Source of the DNA: CAVXNP01 sp963763305
GTDB taxonomy: Bacteria; Pseudomonadota; Gammaproteobacteria; Xanthomonadales; Rhodanobacteraceae
NCBI GenBank assembly: GCA_963763305.1
Contig: CAVXNP010000001.1
Location: forward strand, 496,001 to 560,000
Length of the DNA: 64,000 nucleotides
Reading direction: 5' to 3'
In this document: positions 8,161-16,549 of the stretch, piece by piece
How positions within the stretch are numbered: the stretch's first letter is position 1
Layout of the letters: each line of letters opens with the position of its first letter
Translations under genes and position numbers: made by a program
Notes under the pieces: model-generated
Databases searched by the model: none
What the model was told of the DNA's origin: nothing
What the model saw: the letters and a program-made list of their open reading frames with translations, nothing else

Positions 8161-9392
8161 GCAGCCGCGTTGCCTGCGACGCTCGCCGCTACGCCGAGCT
8201 GCCCTCGCCATTTCCGATGAAGCGCGGCGGCGAGCTGTACCGCGCCCACGTGGCCTACGAGACCTGGGGCACGCTGAACCGGGCACGCGACAATGCCATC
8301 CTGATCCTCACCGGCCTGTCGCCCAGCGCGCATGCCGCCTCCTCGCCACAGGACCCCAGCCCCGGCTGGTGGGAGGGCATGCTGGGGCCGGGCAAGGCGA
8401 TCGACACCGATCGCTGGTTCGTGGTCTGCGTGAACTCGCTGGGCAGCGACAAGGGCTCCACCTGCCCGGCCTCGATCGACCCGGCCAGCGGCCGCCCCTA
8501 CCGGCTGGATTTCCCCCAGCTGGCACTGGAGGACGTGGCCAACGCAGCACACGTGGTGATTGAACGCGCCCTGGGCATCGACCAGCTGGCCTGCCTGATC
8601 GGCTGCTCGATGGGCGGCATGAGCGCGCTGGCCTACATGGTGTTGCATCCGGGCAGCGTGCGCGCCCACATCAGCGTCGACACGGCGCCGCAGGCGCAAC
8701 CGTTCGCCATCGCGATCCGCTCATTGCAGCGCGAGGCGATCCGGCTCGACCCCCAATGGAACAACGGCAACTACGACATCCAGGGAGGGATGAGTGCCGC
8801 GGGTGCAGGACGCACAGGAGCGGCCGACATCCAGGGAGGGATGAGTGGCGCGGGTGCAGGACGCAAAGCAGAAGCCGCTGATGAAACTGCCACAGGTGGC
8901 CGCTACCCGGACGCCGGCATGAGCATCGCGCGCAAGCTCGGCGTGATCACCTACCGCTCGGCGATGGAGTGGAACGGCCGCTTTGCGCGCATCCGGCTGG
9001 ATCCGGAGCAGCGCGAAGAGCAACCGTTCGGCTTCGAGTTCCAGGTGGAATCCTATCTGCAGCGCCATGCCGAGCGCTTCGTGCGTTCGTTCGATCCCAA
9101 CTGCTATCTGTATCTCTCCCGCGCCAGTGACTGGTTCGACATCGCCGAATACGGCAACGGCAACGTGCGCGAAGGGCTCAAGCGGATCGCCGTCGAGCGC
9201 GCCCTGGTGATCGGCGTCAGCACCGACATCCTGTTTCCGCTGGTGCAGCAGGAGCAGATCGCCGACGGGCTGGAAGCGGCCGGGGCGATGGTGGAGTTCG
9301 TGGCGCTTGACTCACCGCAAGGCCACGATGCGTTCCTGGTGGACATCGAAAACTACAGCCGCGCCATTGGCGGCTTCCTGCAGCGGCTCTAG
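8157..9392 (+). CDS. metX: Homoserine O-acyltransferase MetX with an in-frame repeat insertion
   Basis: Acylates L-homoserine at the start of methionine synthesis; xanthomonad MetX proteins commonly use succinyl-CoA, so the acyl donor is uncertain. 411 residues, alpha/beta hydrolase fold. The nucleophile is Ser in LIGCSMGGMSALAY, with Asp in GVSTDILFPL and His in PQGHDAFLVD, so the triad is complete. Between WNNGNYD and GMSIARKLG there is an extra stretch of about 45 residues containing two near-identical copies of DIQGGMS(A/G)AGAGR, 51 bp apart and in frame (see repeat entry). The ATG overlaps the ccmI stop, which is an unusual coupling of methionine synthesis to cytochrome maturation. Confidence 0.9.
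   Translation: MSSRVACDARRYAELPSPFPMKRGGELYRAHVAYETWGTLNRARDNAILILTGLSPSAHAASSPQDPSPGWWEGMLGPGKAIDTDRWFVVCVNSLGSDKGSTCPASIDPASGRPYRLDFPQLALEDVANAAHVVIERALGIDQLACLIGCSMGGMSALAYMVLHPGSVRAHISVDTAPQAQPFAIAIRSLQREAIRLDPQWNNGNYDIQGGMSAAGAGRTGAADIQGGMSGAGAGRKAEAADETATGGRYPDAGMSIARKLGVITYRSAMEWNGRFARIRLDPEQREEQPFGFEFQVESYLQRHAERFVRSFDPNCYLYLSRASDWFDIAEYGNGNVREGLKRIAVERALVIGVSTDILFPLVQQEQIADGLEAAGAMVEFVALDSPQGHDAFLVDIENYSRAIGGFLQRL
8774..8874 (+). repeat. Two 51-bp direct repeats inside metX
   Basis: The sequence CGACATCCAGGGAGGGATGA begins at 8774 and again at 8825, exactly 51 bp (17 codons) apart. Each copy runs on through GTGC(C/G)CGGGTGCAGGACGCA-like sequence with few differences. Because the period is a multiple of three the protein frame is kept. 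It looks like an intergenic repeat element that landed in the coding sequence and was duplicated. Confidence 0.85.
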
Positions 9393-9544
9393 AAAGCCGC
9401 GAACAGCACCGGCCGGCAGTGCGGGGCCTGACTGCTGCCAACCGGGTCACGTACGGCCGCTACCGTTCGAAGGCCCGGCTGCCAAGGTGCACGCGGTACA
9501 CTACGATGGTCATCACGCCACCAACACCTGAATCCGGATTACCC

Positions 9545-10126
9545 ATGCTCACCACGGAATTTCCCGGCTGTCGCCAGTTGATCGACGCGATCGACGCAGC
9601 GGTGGCCAAGGACTCCACCCGCGCTGTCACCGACAGCTTGCGCAACAGTCTGTGCAGGCTGATCCGCGGCGGCGAGGTGAAGCTGCCCGAATGCGTGTTC
9701 GAAACCGCCGAGGGTCGCTACGCCCGCCGGGAGCTCTACCGCAGCGAGCAGCACGGCTACTGCGTGGTGGCGATGACCTGGGGACCGGGCCAGGGCACGC
9801 CGATCCATGATCACTGCGGCATGTGGTGCGTGGAGGGGGTCTGGAGCGGCGCACTGGAAGTGGTGCAGTACGAGCGGCTGGCCGACCACGACGGCGCCTG
9901 CCGTTTCCAGCCGGTGGGAACCATCCAGGCCGGCCCCGGCTCGGCCGGCAGCCTCATTCCACCGCACGAGTACCACACCATCCGCAATCCAAGCGACGAC
10001 AGCGTGGCGGTCAGCCTGCACATCTACTCGGGCAACATGACCCGTTGCGCCACCTTCAAGCCGTTGCCCGAGGGGCACGACTACCAGCGCTGCGAATGCG
10101 AACTGGGACTCGACCCGGTGGTTTGA
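9545..10126 (+). CDS. Cysteine dioxygenase family protein
   Basis: Cupin-fold, non-heme iron thiol dioxygenase, probably oxidising cysteine (or 3-mercaptopropionate) to the sulfinate. The start at ATG 9545 gives 193 residues, the family norm. Iron ligands fit GTPIHDHCGMWCVEGVW (H-x-H) and the later IPPHEYHTIRN histidine. A cysteine and a tyrosine are near the site, but which pairing forms a crosslink cannot be judged here. The 152 bp upstream hold no gene. The substrate within the family is unresolved. Confidence 0.82.
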   Translation: MLTTEFPGCRQLIDAIDAAVAKDSTRAVTDSLRNSLCRLIRGGEVKLPECVFETAEGRYARRELYRSEQHGYCVVAMTWGPGQGTPIHDHCGMWCVEGVWSGALEVVQYERLADHDGACRFQPVGTIQAGPGSAGSLIPPHEYHTIRNPSDDSVAVSLHIYSGNMTRCATFKPLPEGHDYQRCECELGLDPVV

Positions 10127-10147
10127 AGCCGGCATAATGACGCGCTT

Positions 10148-10233
10148 GCCGGTGTGGCGGAATGGTAGACGCGGCGGACTCAAAATCCGCTTGTGGTGAC
10201 ACAGTGGAGGTTCGAGTCCTCTCACCGGTACCA
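10148..10233 (+). tRNA. tRNA-Leu (anticodon CAA)
   Basis: 86-nt class II tRNA. Acceptor stem GCCGGTG pairs with CACCGGT, followed by A and an encoded CCA (10231-10233). The anticodon arm is GCGGA-CTCAAAA-TCCGC with CAA as the anticodon, a long variable arm follows, and the T arm contains GGTTCGAGTCC. It sits alone between the dioxygenase gene and a terminator. Confidence 0.96.
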
Positions 10234-10273
10234 GACACGGACCCGTGCGCGGGTATCCTCGCACGATGTAAAG

Positions 10274-10301
10274 AAAGCCCGCGCAACCGCGCGGGCTTTT
10301 T
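10274..10301 (+). terminator. Rho-independent terminator after tRNA-Leu
   Basis: An 11-bp perfect stem, AAAGCCCGCGC / GCGCGGGCTTT, with a 4-nt loop (AACC) and a T run. It follows the tRNA by about 40 bp. Confidence 0.9.
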
Positions 10302-10411
10302 CGTTGGCGCCGCCCGGCAGAGCGCTCTCCGGTTGCGGGGAGCGTTCTGCGTAGACCGTTGCCGGTTGCTGCTCGGGCGCTTGCGGCGATCCCGTGGCAA
10401 GTGCCCGCGTA

Positions 10412-10762
10412 TCAGGTCCTGCAGGCTTCCAGGGTCCGCACCATGCCGTACAGATCATCCCGATGAAAGGGCTTCTGCAGCGTCGGCCTGTCCCGCCACG
10501 GTTCGGCCAGGCCGGCGGCGCCGTAGCCGGTAGCGAAGGCAAACGGAATACCCCGCCCGGCCAGCACCTCGGCCACCGGGTACACCGGCTGTCCGTTGAC
10601 ATTGACGTCCAGGATGGCGATGTCCGGCGTCTCGTTGCGGGCTGCCTCCACCGCCTTGTCGATATCCGCCAGGGGGCCGATCACCTCGTGCCCGATGTCC
10701 ACGAGCATGTCCTCCAGCAGCATGGCCACCAGCATTTCGTCCTCGATCAGCAGAATCCGCAT
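10412..10762 (-). CDS. Single-domain response regulator
   Basis: Stand-alone receiver (CheY-like) of 116 residues with no output domain. The acidic pocket is MRILLIEDEMLV, the phosphoacceptor is Asp in AILDVNVNG (about residue 52), the conserved Thr is in FAFATGYG, and the Lys is in LQKPFHRDD. The PV/GIPFAFATGYGA form resembles receivers found in lone regulators next to hybrid kinases. No partner kinase is adjacent, so its pathway is unknown. Divergent from the tRNA, with 110 bp between its stop and the terminator. Confidence 0.88.
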   Translation of the reverse strand: MRILLIEDEMLVAMLLEDMLVDIGHEVIGPLADIDKAVEAARNETPDIAILDVNVNGQPVYPVAEVLAGRGIPFAFATGYGAAGLAEPWRDRPTLQKPFHRDDLYGMVRTLEACRT

Positions 10763-10798
10763 GTGAACCCGATGTTGTGCTTGATGTTTCCAGCGCGC

Positions 10799-11038
10799 TC
10801 AGACGGCGCGATGGGCTTCTGTTTCGCCGACTTCCTGCCAGCTGCCGTCGGCGTGCTGGACCCGGACCGGCGGTTGCCTGCAATCCCACGCGCGCGCCAG
10901 CTTGGCCCTCACCGCCAGCGCCGCCGCGATCGCCTCGTCGCGATGCGGAAAGGTCCCGACACGATCCACTTCGCCGCGGACGATCCAGGGCGCCTCGGCG
11001 CTGAACGGTACGAACAGGTGCACAGGCTGGGGGTTCAT
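10799..11038 (-). CDS. Small conserved hypothetical protein (DUF2188-like)
   Basis: 79 residues from ATG 11038: MNPQPVHLFVPFSAEAPWIV, then a middle FPHRDEAIAAALAVRAKLAR and a C-terminal PVRVQHADGSWQEVGE. The layout (two strands, a helix that reads DEAIAAA, a final strand with H-x-D-G) resembles DUF2188 single-domain proteins. Function unknown. It lies 36 bp upstream of the response regulator on the same strand, so the two may be co-transcribed. The frame stays open further upstream, but that extension has no coding character. Confidence 0.6.
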   Translation of the reverse strand: MNPQPVHLFVPFSAEAPWIVRGEVDRVGTFPHRDEAIAAALAVRAKLARAWDCRQPPVRVQHADGSWQEVGETEAHRAV

Positions 11039-11372
11039 GGCGTCTCCCTGCGAAGCCCTGCGCGACATCGCGGGCCTGGTTGTTCCGAGGGTGGCGAGTG
11101 CCGGTTGCCGCGTGCCCGGGCGCCGGCCGAGTTTTGCAGATGTGAATGCCAAAAAACAGCCACGCGCCGCCCCCTCAGGGCAGGCATTGTCCATCTACCA
11201 AGGTCAAGGTTAAGTGGACGTCCAGAGTCCGTGGCGGCGAACAGCCGCGGCGGCCTATGGCCGGCAGGGACCCCGCCGCGCCCCGATGATCCGAAGCGAC
11301 GTCGCACCGGTGACACGAACGGCCCGTCGCGGCGCTCCAGGACCGTGACCGGAGCGGACCCGCCTTTGCCGG
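11039..11372. other. Intergenic stretch without a gene
   Basis: 334 bp between two minus-strand genes. I see no RNA gene, terminator or coding frame with support. It presumably holds the promoter for the DUF2188-like gene. Confidence 0.5.
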
Positions 11373-13317
11373 CTACAGCGAGCGCGCCACCCGGAAACCC
11401 ACCCGGCCGCTGCGCACGCTTCGCTCGGCGCCCTGCCGGTAGGCCGAACGAACCTGTTCGGGCGAGCTGCCCCAGGAGCCGCCGCGCACCACGTGGGTGG
11501 CGCAACCGGGGTTGATCCAGGCGCTGCCGTCGCGTGGCGCACGCAGATAGGTGTCGTGCCAGCAGTCGGCGACCCACTCCGACACGTTGCCGTCGATGTC
11601 CTTCAGACCGAAAGGATTCGACTGGAAATGGCCCACTGGCGCCGGGCCCCAGTAACCATCGCGGTAGCCGGTGAAGGCGTGGCTCCAGCGACGCCCGCTG
11701 GGTGAGCGATCCATGCTTCCGGTGACGTTCTCCACCGCCTGCGACGGTCGGCCCGTCACCCCACCAGTAGCGCGTCCGGGTACCGCCGCGCAAGGCGTAT
11801 TCGAACTCCGCCTCGCTCGGCAGGCGGTAGGGCTTGCCGGTGCGTTCGGCAAGCCACGCGGCATAGGCCTTCGCATCATTCCAGGAGACATTGACCACCG
11901 GCAGCTTGTCGCCGGCCTGCTCGCCGCCGTAGTCATCCTGCCAGGTGGCGCCGGCATCGTCGCGCAGGGCCCCGCTGCGCTCGTCGTAGACGCTGGCGCC
12001 ACCGAGCTTCACCGAATCGGGCGTGTAGCCGCTGGCCTGAACGAAATCGCGGAACTGCCCCACCGTCACCTCCTCCTGCCCGAGAGCGAAGCCGCGGCCG
12101 ATCTGCACCGGGTGCTGCGGGGTTTCGGCCTCGCCGTGCCCGGACTCGCTGTCCGGCGCGCCCATCTGGAAGGTGCCGGTAGGCACCACCACCATCGCCG
12201 GCGCGCGTCCGGGCATGTCGGCAAACCCGTCGCTGAACACCTGGCCGGGCTTGTAGTTGGCGTACAACCGGGCGTTGGTCAGGCGCTCGCGGAACTCGTC
12301 GAGCCCGGCCAGGTCCGGGCTGATCCCCGCCACCTGTGCGGCCAGCCTGCGCGCCAGCGGCAGGTCGCCCGCATCGAGCGCCGAGTGCGCCTGCGCCAGG
12401 ATGCTGGCGGCGCGCTGGTGACGGATGCCGTCGACCCGATTGCGCACGTCACGCGCCTGCTGCGAGCCCGGGCGCACCGCGTCGGCCTCGGCCAGCGCCT
12501 TGTCGGCCGCATCGAAATCGTTCTGTGCCACCGCCGCCAGTGCCCGGTCCAGCATCACGCGCTGCACCTGGAAGATGCCCTGCTCGGCCACCGCGTTCTG
12601 CGGGTCGAGCTGCTGGACCTGACGGTACATGTCCAGTGCGCTGCCACCGGCCGGCTGCTCCACCTTGCCTTGCTGCAACAGAGCGGCGGCCCTGGCCAGC
12701 ATCGGCCGGACCAGCTCCAGCGTATGCAGGCCCGACTCCAGTTGCTTCACCTCGCGCGCGGAATCGGGCAAGCCGCGCAAGGCCTGCAGGCGCTCCTGCG
12801 CGCTGTTGGCATCGCCCATGGCAATGTCCTGGCCGATCTGCGCCACCACCCTCGCGCGCACCTCGTACAGCCCCTTGGTGGCGCGCCGGCTGTCCGGCTT
12901 GTCATGCAGCGCCCTGGCATACAGCGCCGCGGCGCTGTCGTCGCTGCCGATCAGGTTGCCCGCATGCAGCGCCTTGGTCGCCTGCTCGAGCAGCGCCAGC
13001 ACCTCGGGCGGGTCGTCGCTCAGTTGCTCGGGCAACTGCTGGTTGCGCTTGCTCATGCGGGCGGCGATCACCTCGGTCGGCGCCAGCGTCAGCGGCGGCC
13101 CGGCGTCGAGCTCGGCCTGCGACGAATCGGAGCCGTTCGGTCGGGGATAGGCCGGCGAGGACACGCCTATCGGCATCGAGTGGCGCGGCGCCACGGTTGC
13201 CGGGTCGACGTGGAACACCCGCGGAAAGAAGTGATAGAGCAGCGCGCTTCCGAGCACGGCCACACCGAGGGCGCCACCCAAGGTGCGCTGGCGGCGGACG
13301 GTTTGGTTGCTGGGCAT
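11373..13317 (-). CDS. Membrane-anchored FGE-sulfatase-fold (SUMF1) protein, frame broken near 11750
   Basis: About 647 residues after correction. N-terminus: cytoplasmic QTVRRQRTLGG, one membrane helix (ALGVAVLGSALLYHFF), a long helical TPR-like periplasmic region (residues about 90-400), and a C-terminal formylglycine-generating-enzyme fold beginning MVVVPTGTFQMGAPDSESG and including PVVNVSWNDAKAYAAWLAE. After YWWGDG one extra base (about 11750) breaks the frame; removing it joins RPSQAVENVTGSMDRSPSG and the family end VVRGGSWGSSPEQVRSAYRQ. The position where true FGE has its two catalytic cysteines (after RGGS) carries Ser, so this is probably a binding or structural member, not an active FGE. 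Partner unknown. Confidence 0.75.
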
Positions 13318-13424
13318 GCTGGGAGGTCTCGGGGCTGGCCTGTTATCGTGCGACGTCACCATAGGCACAAACCGATGGCAGGGCAATCCACGCCTGTGCC
13401 CGCCACCTCCGAGGAACCCGTTGC

Positions 13425-14543
13425 ATGTCCCAGCTACCGCCGGCCCCGGCCGCATCATGGATCGATACGCGCGAGGCGCTGGATGCCTGGCTGTCGCGGT
13501 TGCCTGCCGATGCGATCGTCGGACTGGACACCGAATTCATGCGCCGCGACACCTTCTACCCGCAGCTGGCCCTGCTCCAGCTGGGCTGGGAGGGCCATTA
13601 TGCGCTGGTCGACCCGCTCGCCTTCGACCTGGGTGACGCGCTGCAATCGCGGCTGGGCACGGGCGCGGCCACCACCGTGATGCACAGCGCCAGCGAGGAT
13701 CTCGAGGCGATGGCATCGCTGCTCCCGGACGGGCCGCGGCTGCTGTTCGACACCCAGATCGCCGCTGCCTTCGTGGGCATGGGCCTTGGCATCAGCTACC
13801 GCGCGCTGGTGGCCGAACTGGTCGGGGACGAACTGGACAAGGGCGAGACCCGTTCGAACTGGTTGCAGCGCCCGCTGACCGACTCCCAACGCAGTTACGC
13901 CGCGCTCGACGTGGTGCATCTGAAGCCGATCCACGAAGAGCTGGCCCGCCGGCTGCAGCAGCGCGACCGCACCGACTGGCACGCCGAGGACTGCGAACGG
14001 CTCAAGCAGCGCGCCAGCCACCGCGAGAGCGACGCCCAGCCGCAGCGCGCCCTGCGCGGTGCCGCCGAATGGCCGCGGGCGCAGCAGGCCATGCTGCGCC
14101 GGGTCCTGCGTTGGCGCGACCGTACCGCGCGAGCGCTGGACAAGCCGCGGCCGTGGCTGGTCGACGACGCCCTGGCGCTCGGCCTGGCGCAGCGCCCCCC
14201 GGCCAGCCTTGCCGAACTCGAACAGCGCAGCCGCGGCCAGCGCGCGCTGCGCGCGGGCCAGCGCAGCGAACTTTTCCAGTTGATGGCGCCACCGGTCAGC
14301 GCCGAGGAGGAGATCGCCACGTCCGCGATCCCCACCCATCCACAGGGCGAGACCAAGAAGGCGCTTGGCGCGATGAAGCAGACGGTCGACCGGATCGCCG
14401 GCGAACTGGACCTGCCGCCCGGCCTGTTGTGCCCGCGCAAGGTACTGGAGGAATACGCAGTCACCGCCGAATGGCCCGAGTTCCTGGAGGGCTGGCGCCG
14501 CGGCGTGCTGCACGAGCCACTGACCACCCTGCTGCCCGGCTAG
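13425..14543 (+). CDS. rnd: Ribonuclease D
   Basis: 3'-5' exoribonuclease for tRNA and structured RNA 3'-end trimming; 372 residues, normal. The DEDDy exonuclease motifs are complete: IVGLDTEFMRRDTFYP (Exo I), MHSASEDLEAM (Exo II) and SYAALDVVHL (Exo III with Tyr and Asp). HRDC-type helical regions follow (about residues 210-290 and onwards). It starts at ATG 13425 and diverges from the FGE-fold gene with 107 bp between them. tRNA-Ala lies 61 bp downstream. Confidence 0.95.
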   Translation: MSQLPPAPAASWIDTREALDAWLSRLPADAIVGLDTEFMRRDTFYPQLALLQLGWEGHYALVDPLAFDLGDALQSRLGTGAATTVMHSASEDLEAMASLLPDGPRLLFDTQIAAAFVGMGLGISYRALVAELVGDELDKGETRSNWLQRPLTDSQRSYAALDVVHLKPIHEELARRLQQRDRTDWHAEDCERLKQRASHRESDAQPQRALRGAAEWPRAQQAMLRRVLRWRDRTARALDKPRPWLVDDALALGLAQRPPASLAELEQRSRGQRALRAGQRSELFQLMAPPVSAEEEIATSAIPTHPQGETKKALGAMKQTVDRIAGELDLPPGLLCPRKVLEEYAVTAEWPEFLEGWRRGVLHEPLTTLLPG

Positions 14544-14604
14544 CAGCCCGCTCGTCCGGCTCTTGGCGAGACCGCCGGGCGCTGCTACCATGCGCGCTTC
14601 GTGT

Positions 14605-14680
<76 letters not shown>

Positions 14681-14701
14681 ATCAGATTGAAGCACGTCGC
14701 G

Positions 14702-14730
14702 AAAGGCCGGTGATCCAATCACCGGCCTTT
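14702..14730 (+). terminator. Rho-independent terminator after tRNA-Ala
   Basis: A 13-bp perfect stem, AAAGGCCGGTGAT / ATCACCGGCCTTT, with a CCA loop; the T tract is weak (CTTTCCGCTTTT). Confidence 0.85.
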
Positions 14731-15005
14731 CCGCTTTTCGTCACCATCGTTTTCGATCCGGTGGCACCGGGCACGGATCGCCGCTGAATGCGACCGACGC
14801 CGAAGGTCGCGCGCCCCCGAACGGCAGCGCGCATGGCCATGGTGCGTGGCGCCCCGAACTGGCTGCCCGGTTTTTCGGAGACGCCACGCCCTCCCGGGCG
14901 CACCGAGCCAACGATTCGCCTGCCGCGCAGGCCGGCCTCCCCGGGGCACTGCAGCAACCACGCGCGCGACTGCCGATGTGAGCCCGCGGCCACGCGCGAT
15001 CCGGC

Positions 15006-15173
15006 TCAGCGGTGCGTATAGCCCTGGCTGTTGTTGCGGTTGGCGGGGGCTTGCTCGGATTCCTTTTCCTCGCGCTCCTGGCGGCGGTCCTGCAGGTGTT
15101 TGTCGACCTCGGCGATATGTTCCTCGTTGCGGTCGCCGGTGCCGTGCGGACGGTTGGCGGGTGGAGTGGGCAT
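15006..15173 (-). CDS. Small highly charged protein, 55 residues
   Basis: Short minus-strand frame starting at ATG 15171-15173: MPTPPANRPHGTGDRNEEHI, followed by a helix-prone charged run (DKHLQDRRQEREEKESEQ) and a polar end NRNNSQGYTHR. It lacks hydrophobic residues and would be soluble and partly disordered. Codon third positions are G/C rich as in real genes here. No known function; small charged proteins like this are often stress-related, but that is a guess. It diverges from the next small gene. Confidence 0.5.
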   Translation of the reverse strand: MPTPPANRPHGTGDRNEEHIAEVDKHLQDRRQEREEKESEQAPANRNNSQGYTHR

Positions 15174-15256
15174 GGCGTGATCCTCGGTGGCGCGGAGCCT
15201 TCACGCTAGGACGCGGCGACTGATGAAATCGTGAGCCCGCACCGCCGGAGCCGCTC

Positions 15257-15451
15257 ATGACACCACTGGACAAACCGCTACGCCGGGAATTGCTGATCGA
15301 AGGGCGCGCCTACACGCTGACGGTCGACCCGACCGGACTCAAGCTTGCGCGGAAAGGGCGCCGCAAGGGCATCGAGCTGGAGTGGGATGCGCTGGTCAAT
15401 GGCGACGCGGCACTGGCCGTGGCGCTGCAGGCCTCGATCGAGGCGGACTGA
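15257..15451 (+). CDS. Small conserved hypothetical protein, 64 residues
   Basis: MTPLDKPLRRELLIEGRAYT, then LTVDPTGLKLARKGRRKGIE and a tail LVNGDAALAVALQASIEAD. The pattern (two strands with a K-G-R-R-K-G turn, WDALV, then a helix) is that of small proteobacterial proteins described only as hypothetical. The start is ATG 15257. Function unknown. Confidence 0.6.
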   Translation: MTPLDKPLRRELLIEGRAYTLTVDPTGLKLARKGRRKGIELEWDALVNGDAALAVALQASIEAD

Positions 15452-15630
15452 AGCGGCTTGCGGATGCCGTCGGCGCCCATCGTGATCGTTGCCAGCCGCC
15501 TGCGGCCGGCTTGCGATCGCGCCGGGGCGACGCCGCGCTGCCGATCTGCGACGCTGGTCCGGTTGGCGCCGGCCCGGCTGACCGGTCGGCCCGGCGCCGC
15601 CCATCCATCCGCACTGCCACAAGGATCCCC

Positions 15631-16401
15631 ATGAGTACCGGCAACCTGTTCGACCTCACCGGCAAGATCGCCCTGGTCACCGGCGCAAGCCGCGGCATCG
15701 GCGCGGAAATCGCACGACTGCTCAGTGCCCAGGGCGCCCACGTGATCGTCTCCAGCCGCAAACAGGCCGACTGCCAGGCGGTGGTCGACGGCATCCTCGC
15801 CGACGGCGGCAAGGCCCAGGCGCGTGCCTGCCACATTGGCGAAATGGACCAGATCGGCGAGTTGTTCGAGTGGCTGGCGCAGGAGCACGGACGGCTCGAC
15901 ATCCTGGTCAACAACGCCGCCACCAACCCGTACTTCGGCCCGATCACCGAGACCGACCCGGCGGTGTTCCAGAAGACCGTGGACGTGAACATCCGCGGCT
16001 ATTTCTACATGTCCAGCCACGGCGCCCGGTTGATGGCGAAGAACGGGGGCGGGGCGATCGTCAACGTGGCCTCGGTCAACGGCGTGGTGCCCGGCTTCCA
16101 GCAAGGCATCTACTCGATCACCAAGGCCGCGGTGATATCGATGACCAAGGCGTTCGCGGTGGAGTGCGCCGACGCCGGCGTGCGCTGCAACGCGTTGCTG
16201 CCGGGACTGACCGACACCCGGTTCGCCTCGGTGCTGGTAAACACGCCCGCGATCCTGAAGCAGGCGCTGGCGCACGTGCCGATGCGCCGGGTGGCCCAGC
16301 CCTCGGAGATGGCCGGCGCCGCGCTGTACCTGGCCTCGGACGCGGCCTCCTATACCACCGGCGCCGTGCTCAACGTCGACGGCGGCTACCTGTCGGTGTG
16401 A
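15631..16401 (+). CDS. SDR family oxidoreductase
   Basis: Classical short-chain dehydrogenase/reductase, 256 residues. NAD(P)-binding TGASRGIG is in LVTGASRGIGAEIARLL, the structural motif is NNAATNPYFG, and the catalytic set is Ser in VASVNG with Y-x-x-x-K in YSITKAAV. The Arg after the first strand (SSRKQAD) suggests NADP preference. The end NVDGGYLSV is typical. Substrate unknown. The zinc-free oxidoreductase downstream (148 bp) may share the transcript. Confidence 0.88.
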   Translation: MSTGNLFDLTGKIALVTGASRGIGAEIARLLSAQGAHVIVSSRKQADCQAVVDGILADGGKAQARACHIGEMDQIGELFEWLAQEHGRLDILVNNAATNPYFGPITETDPAVFQKTVDVNIRGYFYMSSHGARLMAKNGGGAIVNVASVNGVVPGFQQGIYSITKAAVISMTKAFAVECADAGVRCNALLPGLTDTRFASVLVNTPAILKQALAHVPMRRVAQPSEMAGAALYLASDAASYTTGAVLNVDGGYLSV

Positions 16402-16549
16402 CCGTGCAGCCGCTCACCAGTCCTCCCGAGATCGCTTCGCGCGGCAAGCAGGCGCGCGGGCGGCTGGGACAGCGGCAGCGGGCGGACACCGGCGGACCCT
16501 CGCCCGCGCCATCCGATCGTCTTTTTCCATCCCTGCAGGAGTAACCGCC

